This document shows positions 1 through 13,600 of a stretch of 64,000 nucleotides of DNA, in pieces. The notes beneath the pieces are model-generated. The model was not told where the DNA came from. It worked only from the letters and a program-made list of their open reading frames with translations, and ran no database searches. A program made the translations under genes and the position numbers. The stretch is from Primula veris (taxonomy: Eukaryota; Streptophyta; Magnoliopsida; Ericales; Primulaceae): contig OY821742.1 of assembly GCA_963682055.1 (NCBI GenBank), forward strand, positions 9,455,752 to 9,519,751, read 5' to 3'. Positions within the stretch are counted from its first letter, which is position 1; every line of letters starts with the position of its first letter.

Positions 1-1
1 A

Positions 2-46
2 GCTGTTGTGGCTCTAGTTGAACAGCTTAAAAATCCGAGAACGTGA
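2..46 (+). CDS. possible C-terminal end of a gene that starts left of the window
   Basis: An open frame from base 2 ends in TGA at 44-46 and reads AVVALVEQLKNPRT. The composition looks like a real protein tail, but it is only 14 residues and I do not recognise the family. Bases 47-338 are AT-rich and would be its 3' UTR plus the upstream region of the next gene. I see no other gene there. Confidence 0.25.
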   Translation, partial: AVVALVEQLKNPRT

Positions 47-338
47 AGTTGTCAAATGTTTTAAACTCAATGAACTTTAATTTTCTCTCTTTCTCAATTA
101 GACCAGCTGATTTATTTAAAAGTTGCAGACAGTGACACCGTTATTGACAGATTTATTGGCCTCATTATGCCTATCTTATATTTAACTTATTCTCACCTAA
201 CTTTTTGCTCCTCCAACTGATTAGGGAATATTATTAATATTATTTTTTTTTTGCTGAAGGGGATTGGTGTGGGATTAAGTTGGACAAACGACGACGGTGT
301 ATATGGAAGTCATAAGGTAGGATAAAGTAGAGGGTAAG

Positions 339-3300
339 ATGACGAATGGTAAGATATATGGTGTATATAGGTGGTTTAATCATGTCAAGGTTGGCCTGCA
401 AGTTCTTATTGGGATTTTTTTGATTTCCGGTGCATGTGGTGCCACTAATCCTGCTGATGGTGAGTGTGCACATTTTGCAGTATATCCGTGTCCTTTAAGT
501 ATTTAGTTTTGCTTAAATAGGATGAGCTGTTAAGTTATCAAGTATCAACTACTAAAATTTCAAGCTCTTAACTTGGTCAGAAAACTTTAACTAATTATAA
601 ATGTCATATACTGGAGTATCTAATTTACCATCACGTGTAGGCCAGACTTGGTATGAAATGTATGACTGTAGTTAAATTAAAGAACACAACAGGCTCACAT
701 GACGTCTTCTTAATTTAATATAAAATATGGCCTTTACTGGTTTCATGCCATGGAATATATCTAGATCGAAGAATACAGACAGGCTTGCAAGACGGTCTTC
801 TTGATTTATTACTCATCAGTGTGTAGGTTCTTATAGACTTTTATATCAAAATGACTATAATTATCCAAGCTGCTTCTTGTTCCCCTCTTCTTTTGAGCTT
901 GTGGATTTCTTCCTATTATTGTTGTGTATTCACGTCTTTTATCATAATGAGGACTGTGTTTCAGTTGTGACAATTTTGTACGCTATCAACATCTTCTTAC
1001 AATAATTGAGTCATCAAACCGTCTCTTTTCTTCCATTTTATATATTCTATTGGCCATGTGAACGAGGTTGTGCTTATCTTATTTTAAGTTTGATGAAAAA
1101 TAGAAGGGGAATTTGTTTTTGTAGCTTTCAGCAAAATGTCCGTCCTTTCCAAGATTTATTCTTCAACTTGGGTTTTCACTTATTGAACTTTTTAGTGCGA
1201 CATCTGTTCTGTTTTTGTGTTTATCTGTGTTTTTTTTAACATCACTGGATATTTGTTTTCAGTTGCCGCAATTAATAGCTTATACGTTGCACTTGAAAGC
1301 CCTCCGATTCCCGGATGGCAAGCTAGTGGAGGAGATCCATGTTCTGGTCCATGGCAAGGCGTTACATGTAACGATACAAGTATAATCTCTATGTATGTAA
1401 ACCTTTTTTTTCATTCAACTGGGCCTCTTGAGTTTTTTTCTTTTTCTTTTTGAACAATGACAACTTTCAAGCCTCTTATAATTGTTGCTGTTTTGTAGAA
1501 CTCTTGTCACAGCTAATTTGGGAGGAGAACTTGGAAATGATTTAGGCTCATTTTCTTCTCTTGTAAACATGTAAGTGTATCTTTTCCTTACCTCGGTGTA
1601 ACTATCATAGACATGAACAAAAAAGTACTTAATGAACCTGTTTACCATCATCTTACGTTTCATTTCGCGGCAGAGACTTCAGCAACAACCATATTGGGGG
1701 TAGCATTCCGACAAATCTTCCATTGACCTTGCAGAACTTGTCAGTACAACCATTTTAAGATGCTTTGCAATGACTAAAACCTTTATGCATTCATTGACAA
1801 CTATTCTTATTCTTTTTACATTTATTTTATTATTCTCCTTATGATCCTCTTTACCTTTGGCAGAGTTCTCCCAAATAATCAGCTTACGGGAAATCTTCCA
1901 GATTCTCTCTCCTCTCTAACTCAACTATCATCTATGTAAGTTTTTTTTTATCACTTGTCAAATATATAGTCTAACATATTTCCTTTGCGAAATTGCAAGA
2001 TAAGTTTATTTATTATCAGCAGATCCTTGTGTGTTTCAGGTCCCTAGATCAAAACTTATTGAGTGGTGAATTACCGGATGCTTTTCAAGGTCTTGCAGCC
2101 TTGGTTAACCTGTAGGCTTTTGCTTCTCTACAGCCCCTTATTATTATAATTAAACTGGCCTGGTTTCTACTTCTATTTTCATGATAATAATTGATAAGAG
2201 GCATTTTTCTTTTGTAGTGATCTGTCCCAGAACAACTTGAGTGGAGAACTTCCATCCTCTATGCAGGAGTTGTCATCGCTGACCACCCTGTTAGTCATTT
2301 TTCCTTAGTGGCAATAATAGAAATGTTTTATATTACTAGTAGTAAGCTAAAAATAAGAATTGCCAGTCGTTTGCAGAACAATCAGCTCTCTGGGACTCTT
2401 GACGTTTTGCAAGATCTTCCGCTTAGTGACGTGTATGTCTCTACGGTTCATCTTTTATATTACTGATGCTTTTTAATTTCTTTAAGTGTTGCGTTCTTAA
2501 GAAAAGTTAGGGTAAATGGCTTTCGCTTTCCTAACCAAGTATTTCTGTCTCCCTTTTTTCTATATGTAGGAACATCGAGAATAATTTGTTTAATGGACCT
2601 ATACCAGACAAGATGCTGAATATTCCCATCTTCATGTAAGAATCACGAGAATTATAACTTTTAGTGTGTTTAATTGCCTTTTGCTGTAGCCTGGGGCCGT
2701 GCATGTTCAAATCTGTTGGAATTGTCCCACATCGTTTAGGCATTGATAAAGCCAAGGATTAATATATGCCTCTCTCCTTCCTTAATAATAGACCTTTTAG
2801 GGGGGAATGGACGGGCTTCTACATGGTATCAGAGCCAAGGCTAATCCGGTTTGTATGATGAGCCACCTCCACCCAATTTTGATTGCACTTGTTGGGCTTA
2901 TCGGAAATTGGCCAACCCACAAGTGAGGGGGAGTGTTGGAATTGTCCCACATCGTTTAGGCATTGATAAAGCCTGATTAATATATGCCCCTCTCCTTCCT
3001 TACCAATAGGCCTTTTAGGGGGGAATGGACGGGCAATGCATACTTTTAAGTGTGGTTTCAAAAGATTGTTGCCTTTTATCAGTTGATAATTACACAAAAG
3101 AGTCAAATATCTTTTTGTTGTACTGACTAGAAAGAACATGATTAAGAATTAGCAGACCAGTTCGCTAAAACTAAATGGATGTGCTACTCTTTGGCTGGGT
3201 TGACCTTCAGGCTGTCTTTACTTTGATATTGATTTATTAGGCTGATCCTTGTTGTCATGAGCGAAATTTAGACATCTTTTTTCCTTTTTAAGAAAAAATT

Positions 3301-6300
3301 AGCAGTCTTATTATAGTGCCACTGTGTCTTTACTGTGAAGTAGTGGGATTCTGAGACAAATCTGCCAATTTCTATATTCTAACTAATCTTCAATTGTCAG
3401 TGCACATAGTATAGTGTTTCAGCGATTCATATGACACGCGCCATACGGCTCATACCCCTTTCTTTCTTTAGATTTTTGCCATACCCCTTTCTTTCTTTAG
3501 ATTTTTGCTGTAATTCTAATCTCTCATTTACATTTCTCCTAGAACTTAACCATCAAATGTTTGCCACTTTGTGCATCCGTTGGAAAATCAATTCATTATT
3601 TATCTTGTGCTTTTTATGTATTAATTGTAAATCTATGATACATGCGTCTCAGGAAAGATGGGAACCCTTTCAACACCACTGTTACTGCATCACCTCCATC
3701 TGGATCCCCAACGACTCCACCTCCATCTCCTCTTATTACTGGGTCCCCACCCTTTAATATAACCCCTGGGGGGAGACCAACTTCTAAATCACCCCCTGAG
3801 AAAAAACCCGCTAGTGGACCAGAACAAGCAAATCCCAAATCAACCAAGAAGATATCAAAAACCAAAAAAGTCGTATTGGTATCAGTTTTGTCGGTGTTTT
3901 CCTTCATAGTCTTGCTATTAGCCCTTTTACTATTTATTCCAAGATGTCATAGAAGAAGGCGAGCGAGTGACAGAATTGCTAAGCGGCATGAAGTAGCTCC
4001 TTATGTAGGCAGCAGAGACAATCCGGTAGACAGTGGAGCATTAGTTCCGCTAGCTGACAGTCAAATTGAGAAAGGTAAGTAAAGTTTTACAAATCATAAT
4101 TTATTTATGTATTTATTTTGAATTTAAGAGATTGTGTTTGAGGGTCTAATATTAGTAAATAGCTGTATATTTTTATTTTCGATTCAATAGTTGTCGTTCT
4201 TAATGTATGTATCTTTCCGGAAGGGGTGTGTCTCCTTTTGAGTGTTTACATCACATACCATTATATAAATATGACAATTTTGTAATAAAACTTGGATTTG
4301 GTAATAATAATTTTAAAAGAGTTTGGTACTCTTCTTTAGTGGGATTTGCTATCCAATGATTCCCTTTTGGTCGGGGTCAATTTTTTTCCAATCATTTTTT
4401 AAGTTATACAAATTACAAGAACTAGATTTAATAAAGATTTGGTATCCAACTTCATAATACTGCCTCTAACCCTTCCTCGTTCTTAAAAGATCCCAAAGTG
4501 GCAGTTGCAAAGCCGAATGAGGAGAGTCGAACAGAGATAAAAAAGACAGGATGGACCTCAAAGCATAGGAATGAGCAAGAGCAAAATGTGCAAAAACTGA
4601 GCGCGTTACCAAAACAAGACGATCATAAAATAAACTTCAGTAGGTTTGATATAGATTCTTTGATGGCGCCGCCACCTCCCCCGCCGCCTCCACCACCCCC
4701 GCCACCTTCTCATTTTGAGAAGGTGGTTGTAAACCCAATTGTAAGTTCTACCGAAACTGCAGAAGAACCTTCAACCAGCACTCCAATCCCTCCAATTTCT
4801 GTGAAATCTTTTACAATTGCAGCCCTTCAGCAATATACAAACAGCTTTTCTCAAGAAAATCTTATTGGAGCAGGCATGCTGGGAACCGTCTATAGAGCTG
4901 AGCTTCCCAATGGAAAGGTTTGTTTTTCAGTTTATTAACACTTTGAGTTTTTCGGTTGGTCAAAGTGGGCTGTTTTTATTATTTGCTTGCCGGTATACTT
5001 TTTGTGAATGTTATATTGTAGTCAACCAACTAATTTTGACACCCAATCTATTGGTTCTTTCTAGTTTTTACTGTGTTCCTTATATTTATAGTGGCTATTA
5101 GAACATACGTATTTGCCATCACCAATATGGAGAATCATAACTTCATCTATATTTCATGTTATATCTTTTTATAGCTGTAGAAGTAGCGTTGAAGCTGTAA
5201 CTTGGTTCAGCAAGTTAGCGATTCCAATTCAGGCAGCAACTCGTGAACCAGTTAGCCAAACTGCCGAGTCAAAATAAGACAACAAAATCTGTAACTTTAG
5301 TTTGAGCTATCAAAAAGTATCTACGTCTAAAAATTTAATTAGTTCTTGAGCAATGTAATGAGAGATAAAATATAAGTTTATTTCTGTATTCATAGTTTCA
5401 AACTTATTCCAGTAGTTATTCATATACGTTTGTAAAAATAAGATCATTTATGTTGTGTCATTGTCCCATAAAAGATCACAAAATTTCTTTGCTAATTTAG
5501 GATATATCAGAAAACGCGTCTGTACATGTCATTTTTTTTTTATAGTGAAACACTTATGCATCGATATAGCATTCAACTAAAATACTGTACTTTTTGATGC
5601 AGTTACTTGCGGTTAAGAAACTCGACAAGAGAGCTTCAAGTCAACAAAAAGAGGAAGAGTTTCTTGAACTTGTAAACAATATTGACAAAATTCGCCATGC
5701 TAACGTTGTAGAGCTCATGGGTTATTGTTCTGAGCATGGTCAGAGGCTTCTTATTTATGAATATTGCAGCAATGGGACACTGCAGGATGCATTGAACTCT
5801 GATGACGATTTTAAGAAACAGCTTTCTTGGAATTCTCGCATAAGGATGGCCCTTGGAACTGCTAGAGCTTTAGAGTACGCACAGCTTTTAAACTGCAATT
5901 TCTTACCACTTTGTTAAATTTTTCATTATAAACGATCTGCGGTGTTAAAGTACAAAAATAGTCTCTATACTTTGGATCAAATTTCTATTATAGTTTCAAT
6001 TGCATCACTAATGTCCTCATAGTATGAGAATCATTCCTCTTGTAACTGAAACTATTGGGCCCACATGTGTACTTATTCAAACATTGAGGACAACTATCGT
6101 TGCAACTAAAACTATGGGGACCGAACTTGATTATCTTCTCAAGTATGGACTGTTACTGTAATTCCCTTGTTTTTCCTTCTGTTTTGCTGATCAGAATTAG
6201 TTTTAGTCTGAGGCATTTAAAGAATGTCTTCGACCCTGTAAAGTGGTTTGGACAAGGAAAAGTAAAATGTTTAATGTTTATCGTGACATTACAGGAATCT

Positions 6301-8210
6301 CTTGAAAGATAGCTATCCATATTCTTATGTGTTTTCACACTAATATATCTATCTTTTTTCAATAAAGGTATCTGCATGAGATCTGCGAGCCACCAATTAT
6401 ACATAGGAATTTCAAATCTGCCAATGTTCTCCTTGATGATGAGCTTGCTGTTCATATCTCTGATTGTGGTTTGGCAACCTTAATAACCTCGGGCTCTGTT
6501 AGCCAGGTGAGTAGTAACACAGTTTTCTCTTTAAACAATACTCACTAAGCGCAAGTAATAAATAAAGTCAAAGAAATATGTGTATATGCATTTGCAATGT
6601 TGTGCTTATTATCAACGATGTCTGTCCTCGTACAAGCCAAACCAACCAGCTAGGTTACGCGCCGGTCCCTGAGTAGGTGCATTTTTTTATTTTTTTTGCA
6701 GAACGAAGTATTTTTCCCCTTCTTACAATACAAAAGGAACCTATTTTCTTTGATGGTATACTTTGTCTAATGTAAAGGACAATATTATAAATGATGGTTC
6801 GTGGTAATGTTTATGTTCTTATTTATATTTTACGCATAGTATGCGTTTTTTCGGACAAAGTTAAAAAGGCACCCAAAATATTGTATGGCTTAGGTGTAAA
6901 AAGGCACCGGCCAGGCCATTATTATCAAGTCTTGTCTAACCAAAAAGGAAAAGAAAAACGAAAATAATACGTTACTATGTTAGATAGCTTTCCTTCAACT
7001 CATGTCGCATGAAATATAACCTGAACCGTCTCTGACGTTTTTACAATTACAGTTATCAGGACATCTATTAACAGCTTATGGGTATGGAGCTCCAGAATTT
7101 GAGTCCGGTGTTTATACCTCCAAAAGTGATGTTTTTAGCTTTGGAGTGGTCATGCTGGAAATCTTAACAGGAAGAAAATCATATGATAGGTAAGAGTAAC
7201 CATGTTGAGCTATATTTGTTTTTTTATATTGTACCATTTCTTCTCATCTAACAGTTATCTTCTTCTTAACTATCATCAAGGTCGCGAATAAGAGGGGAGC
7301 ATTTTCTGGTTAGGTGGGCAATACCACAACTTCATGACATTGATGCTTTGACAAGCATGGTTGATCCCTCTTTGAATGGAAAATATCCAATCAAAGCTTT
7401 ATCACGCTTTGCGGACGTAATCTCCCGATGTGTTCAGGTGAGTACTTTGTTGGTAGTAAAATTAGCTGTTGAGATTTATTTTTTGCCCCAACTGTATATC
7501 CTCCTGTTCTCCTATCTAAGTTTTTCTTTGCTTGGAGGTTTTAGAGACAATCATGCAGCACTAACCAGCTAAATTGCTATAATTGAATTATTGTACTAAC
7601 AATGCAACCAAATTCTTGAGAAAAACATTCTGAAATACGTGAGCAGACTATAGTAAGTCGTGAGCCACATATTTGCTAGAATCAATTTCAGTTACCGAGC
7701 ATTTAAACAATGTGGACTGTATGATTTTAGAAAAGAGAGCTCTATAAACCCAGGATAACACATTGTAACAAGAATGCATCTCCTAGAATATAACAGAAAA
7801 GAACTTAACGTCACGATTCATCTTTGGAAAGAGAAAAAGAAACTACAAGGGTATTTTGTGATTCACATCAGAACTCGATGCTTCATAAAATTCCAATGCT
7901 AGTTTATAATTATTTTACCATTGCTAATTTGTGGGTTATTTTCTTTTTTAAAAAGTAAAACCTCTAGGCCTAAAATAAATGGAATAAATGTTTACAAATA
8001 TGGAAGGTGGTTGTGCAGATGGGTTTTACCATCTTGACCGCAATTGCTTTTTAGATTTAACTTGCATGTAATGCTCAACTGTTTGTTTCTCTAGTCTGGA
8101 TAGACCTGAAATTGCGGTTTATATTTTGGCAGGCGGAGCCTGAGTTTAGGCCACCAATGTCTGAGGTTGTTCAGGACATCTTGCAAATTATAAGGACGGA
8201 GTCACCCTGA
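339..8210 (+). CDS. SRF: STRUBBELIG-receptor family LRR receptor-like kinase, 16 exons, complete
   Basis: Exons by splice-site reading: 339-459, 1263-1392, 1499-1570, 1674-1739, 1864-1935, 2040-2111, 2218-2289, 2367-2432, 2570-2635, 3653-4074, 4490-4917, 5603-5874, 6368-6506, 7053-7189, 7281-7437, 8133-8210; they join in frame to about 789 aa. The order is signal peptide, SUB-type N-terminal domain ([16 protein letters not shown]), about six LRRs on 66- or 72-nt exons of constant phase, a Pro/Ser-rich extracellular stretch, one membrane segment coded near 3865-3945 followed by a basic stop, a polyproline run near 4667-4706, then a kinase domain. The kinase keeps VAIK-like AVKK but has HRNF for HRD and DCG for DFG, as known SRF proteins do, so it is probably a catalytically weak signalling receptor at the plasma membrane. 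SUB/SRF proteins act in tissue morphogenesis and cell-wall signalling; which member this is I cannot tell (SRF1/SRF3-like guess). Confidence 0.93.
2714..3040 (+). mobile_element. TRIM (terminal-repeat retrotransposon in miniature) in intron 9 of the SRF gene
   Basis: Two direct repeats of about 107-110 bp (2714-2823 and 2934-3040), both starting TGTTGGAATTGTCCCACATC, flank a 110-bp core. The core opens with TGGTATCAGAGCC (2824), the classic primer-binding site complementary to initiator tRNA-Met, and closes with the purine tract AAGTGAGGGGGAG just before the second repeat. No protein is encoded. This is the defining TRIM layout. The last bases of the two LTRs differ and I find no 5-bp target duplication, so one end has decayed. 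Confidence 0.85.
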
Positions 8211-10650
8211 GGATTAATATGGGAGGTTATATATTTCGCTGCAAATTAGTACTTAGTCTTATGAGTAGCTCAACCGCAGATATACTTATTTACCCTGATA
8301 TTGACACAAAAACGTCCAATTTTTGTAAACAAGCTGCATAATGGACCCCTGCCTGCTAACACCACGGACCAAAGTTAAAACAGAAATAGCTAGAATTTCT
8401 ATTGCTTGTAATGCATATGATCCTTGTTGTAGAAGTTACAGAGTATTTGTTTGATACGGGTAGACTGTCCCACAAGTGTACTGATCCCATTTATTTTAAT
8501 AATTATTTGTAGATAATGAATAATGATAAATGAGTTATTCATTTGTTATTGGTGTCTGTAGGTACTTACATGAAGTTGTGTCAGAATTATATAGGAAGTC
8601 CTAGATTCAACAAAAACTGATACGAAAATAATTTGAGTGGTTTTATACTTCCTTTGAGGTATGCCAATATTTGATTTGCATGTAAAATTTGTAGAACAGA
8701 GTTCTTAATGAAACAATACGAGCATTGATTCATAGTCCGCCAAGATCATGCTATTGATTCATGAGTTAAATAGATAAAACACTTGGTTTTTATGGATTTA
8801 AAATTAAAACTTTTTTTTTAATAATAACTAACCCTCACTCTCCAAAGGTAACCCATAGGTTTCATATTTTGTAACCGGTTGTGGGAAGAAACTATGCTTG
8901 TGAAGTGTCTAATTTTCCATGAAAATGCGAAATCCTATTGCAAGTGAAGGTCTTTGATAGAATAAAAGATTTACCCAAGTCCAAAAATATGTAGAAGGTA
9001 TGGACGAACATAATGGCTTGGCCAAATCAATAAATAACCGCTTATAGTGACCGAAAACAAAACAGTGCACTCGGAATAAGAGGGCAACTATTCATGCAAT
9101 CATGTCCTATGCGTCTCTCAAAAGGCTGATTATTTATCGGAATTTTGGGGACCTGGTTTAGTAAAACTATAAGAAAGGATTGGGTTTATACTGCAGAAAA
9201 GGTTTTTATTGCAGACAACTGAATGAAACGTTTTTATCAGCGAAATCAAAATATAATGACCGAAAACGGTATATGACGATTTTTATTTATTTTTTTGGTA
9301 TTTAATTACAGTCCTAGCTGAGCACAAACCCAGTTATTTACGGTACATAATTTAAGTGTTACTGATACTGTCACTTTCTAATACTATATGTAGCTTACGT
9401 GCATGCAAGGATTTATGAGTCTTGCCAGTTAAAAACCAAAAAATTTATGAACCACCAACTCTTAACAGTTCGAGTAGTATACTATATTAAATAGAGGATT
9501 TTACAAAGACATTTTGTTATTGTCCAAAAGTAGGGGGGGAAAAGGCATTAAAGTTTGTTAAATAAAAACAAAATAATTATATAAAGAGTAAAGAAAATGC
9601 CCAAACTAAACATATATATGAAAATGAAATAGAACAGTAAAGAAACTGATCAAACCAATAGCGTTTGATTACTTGCTGGATATTGGGAAAAGGAGAAACA
9701 AATAATTATATATACATCACCAAATCTCTTGTTTGTTTCAAAATTCTAGACAATACATAATAAAAAAAGTTACATATCTATAAATTAAAAAATAATCCCA
9801 CACCAGATTTTAAAGTAGAGTGCGCTTATAATATGAAACTTTGTAAGATAAATGTTACTAAAACTTTAAGAAATCTCAAGATGATATTTTTGTAACAAAG
9901 TAGAAAAATGCACTATAACATGTTGGATTCAAATCACCAAAAGACAATTTTTAGTATCTAAATAAATCATAATTCATATATCTAACCACTCAAATTTTAC
10001 CTATTGTATCTCATAAAACATAACAAATTTGAGTATTCGTTCACATTTTTATTATGGTATTCACAAATTCATGGAAGTTTTATGAAATTTCTTCATTTGT
10101 TTGTGCTCCAAACTTTTAAATACTCCGGCGTTCATATGAAAGACCGGGTTGCGTTTTTCGTTTATGTGTTCCGTAACGACCACTCGCCACAATAAATATC
10201 CCAACACTTAACTACAAAATAACGAGATTTGAGGAACATAATATCAACTAATCCTTATAAGAAAATGTCAGACCAGAATGTCGCTAAATTTAGCAATAAC
10301 TTTTTGTTACTAACTAGCGATACTTAATCTAGCAAGAATGCGTCTAATAGTATCATGACATTCTTTTTTATAATGAATTATGTTCCTAAAATTTAACAAA
10401 CTTAGAGCAACTGTATTAAACAATGGGTTACTACTATAAATTCGTAATTTCCCAAACGTCACCACAATAAATTCATTGTCCTATATTTACAGCAACCGTA
10501 TTAAAAAACAATAGTACTACCAAAAATAAAAATAAAAATATTAAAAGCCCCCTATTAGTTATATATATGTAGGGGGAATAGAAAGAGAGAGATTACTAAA
10601 TAATAATATTTGATTCTGTGACATTATTTTCTGGGTTTTATTTAAATTCA
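8211..10650. other. intergenic region between SRF and SCAMP genes
   Basis: AT-rich DNA with no convincing exon on either strand. The start should hold the SRF 3' UTR and the last few hundred bases the SCAMP promoter and 5' UTR; a GA-rich stretch near 10578-10592 lies shortly before the SCAMP start codon. Nothing else is recognised. Confidence 0.6.
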
Positions 10651-13600
10651 ATGGCTGGTCGTTACGATGCTAATCCTTTTGCGCATGATGACGGTGTCAA
10701 TCCTTTCGCTGTAATTAATATATTATTTATTTAATATAATATATATATATATGCATGCATAATTGCATATACGTGGTTTATAATATACGCAGCATTTCAT
10801 GAAAAGATTAAAAGGGTTTGTTCTAATGTGATTAATATTTTGTGGGTTCTCATTATTTTTCTTTTTTTCTCCCCTTTATTAGACATTTTTTCACTAATTT
10901 TTTTTTTTGACATAGTTGTTTGTTCTATTGTTGAGTTACTTTCTGTTGAGTTTGTTTGGTTTGTTATTAATGGCTACATTTTGGTGTTGTAATATGACAG
11001 TTTTCTGCTGAGAAATTGAAGAAAGGATATTAGGGTTTGTTCCAATGTGGTTAAGATTTTATGGATTCTCATTATTTTTCCTCTTTAACCCCCTTTTTGA
11101 CATTTTTTCACAATTATTTTTGACATAGTTTGTTACTTTGTTCCGATATGTAGAGTTGATTTTTGTTAAGTATGTTTGGTTTTGTATTCCTTTTGCTGAA
11201 TTTTGTTATTAAAGCTTACATTTTGGTATTGTAATGCCAGTTAATTTGTCTGCTGAGAATATGTTGATTCTCAGCTTATTTCCCTGGGTACAATGAGCTC
11301 TAAACAACTACGTACACGTTCATTTATCAGCCATTTTCTTCTTCATTTTTCCATATACACGCAGCATTTCAAGAAAAGATTAAAAGGGTTTAATTTGTTT
11401 CAAACTTCCAATGTGGTTAATATATTCTGGGCTCTGGTTACTTTTCTTTTTTTAACATTTTTTCATCATTTTTTTGACAGAGTTGTTTGTTCCATCGTAG
11501 AGTTGCTTTCTTTTGAGTTTGTTGTTTAAGGCTACATTTTGGCATTGTAATTCCAGTTTGTCTGCTGAGATATTTGAAGAAAGGATATTAGGGTTATTTT
11601 CTAGTTTTTGGAAAATAAACACTGGGTTAATAGGAAATAATTTTGTTAGTTCTCAGGTTTTTTCACAGGGCAGAGTTAAGCTCTAAGCAAGATGCTCATT
11701 TATATTTTCTTTTATTCCCCCTTTTTTTAACATATTTTCACAGTTTTTTTACTTTTTTGACATATATAGTTGTTTGTTCCATTGTTGAGTGGCTTTCTGT
11801 TGAGTTTGTTATTAAAGGCTACAATTTGGTATTGTAATATTGCCAGTTTGTCTGCTCAGATATTTGAAGAAAAGCTATTAGAGTTATTTTCTAGTTTTTG
11901 GAAAATGAACATTGGATAGATAGGAGATAAATTTTGGTTTGTTCCAATGTGGTTAAGATATTCTGGGTTTTCATTATTTTTCCTTTTTGTCATTTTTTCG
12001 CATTTTTTTAACGTAGTTGTTTGTTCCATTGTGGATTGCTCTTTGTTGAGTTTGTTTGGTTTGTTATTAAAGGCTACATTTTGCTTTTGGTATTGTAATG
12101 CCAGTTTGTCTGCTGAGAAATTGAAGAAAAGATATTAGGGTTTTTTTCTAGTTTTTGGAAAATAAACATTGGGTTAATAGGAAAAAAATTGTTAGTTCTT
12201 GGGTTTTTTTGCGGGGTACTGTTAAGCTCTAAGCAACAACATGCTCATTTATATTTCAGGTCGTAAGCTCACCCTTAGTTTGTGTTTAGGCTAATCTTAT
12301 TTTTATTGCAATTTGTGAAGAAGTGGAAGTACCGCCTTTCTCTTGAAATCGATTTTCGGTTACGAAAGGAAATAGTGGAAGGTGATGAGTCTCTTTGTCT
12401 TTGTATGAATTAATTCAAGCAATTAAATACTTAAGGTTGTTTGCTTGCACTTGTGTATTCAGTGCCGTGACGGAATTAGAACAATTTTTTTTTTTAAATG
12501 AAAGTCTAAAATCGTTCTTTTTTTTTTTCAAAATATATGATAAAAGATCATTTTTTTCCTCTCAACATGGGTGCGTTGTAGTCCCTTTTAGCCTAATTCA
12601 AGTTTCTCCACTGTATGTATTTTTTCTTATTGTGAGTTGATGTGCATTTCGTTGTGAACTTAATCCCACGTTTACTCAGTCTCAAATAAGGCAGGTTTTT
12701 GGTTAAAAGATGAAGCCACACACAATCCTTTGGATTATGCACCTGCATGATATATTTAGCATGCTTATATTATATCGCAGGCTAGGGGAGAAATATTAAG
12801 TCTTATGGATGATGTTGATTTTTTCTGTGGTGAAGGTGAAGAGAAGAGTTTGATTGTTATGGAAAGCCATTGATTATTAGCGGTGGAACGTTTTTTTGGA
12901 TACAAATACATTTATTTTCCAGTATGTAATATGTATTGAGAAAATTTACTCTGATTCTGTTAAATTTTGTTGTACTGAATGGGAGAATATCATGCAATTA
13001 CATGACACAGGATTGATGCTAATCCAGCTAAGCTATGGGTTTATTTTACTTGTGTCAACACTATGTACTTTCTGGTCTGTTAGTGCACATAGATAGTCAT
13101 AGTCTCATAGAGCAAGAAGAAATGGAGTTCAAAGTTTCGATACGTATATATCTCGGTTGCTTAGTGTTTTCACTTTCCTTTATGTAACAAGATTGGGGGC
13201 TTTTTACAACCTTATGTAAAGTTTTACGACATACCGACTTTCTAATAAAAAAGAAAATAGAATAATACTCCTCCTGACGTTAAGAAGCTGTCATAAACCT
13301 TGGTCATTATTTTTTCTTTGCTTAATATCCATTATCCACTAATATATGGTTTTGGGGAATATCAGAACCAAGGAAGTGTTCATCCTGCTACAGGCTCAAG
13401 GCTTTCGCCACTTCCTCCTGAACGTGCTGATTATGATCGTGGTGCCACAGTTGATATCCCTCTTGATAGTTCTGAGGTAAATTAAAATTCAAAAGCTCTA
13501 TTAGGGTTCTTTTTATAATATCTGTTGATTTTGTTATCCTCTATAAAATTTTAGGACTTGAAAAAGAAGGAAAAAGAGCTCCAGGCCAAGGAGGCTGAAT

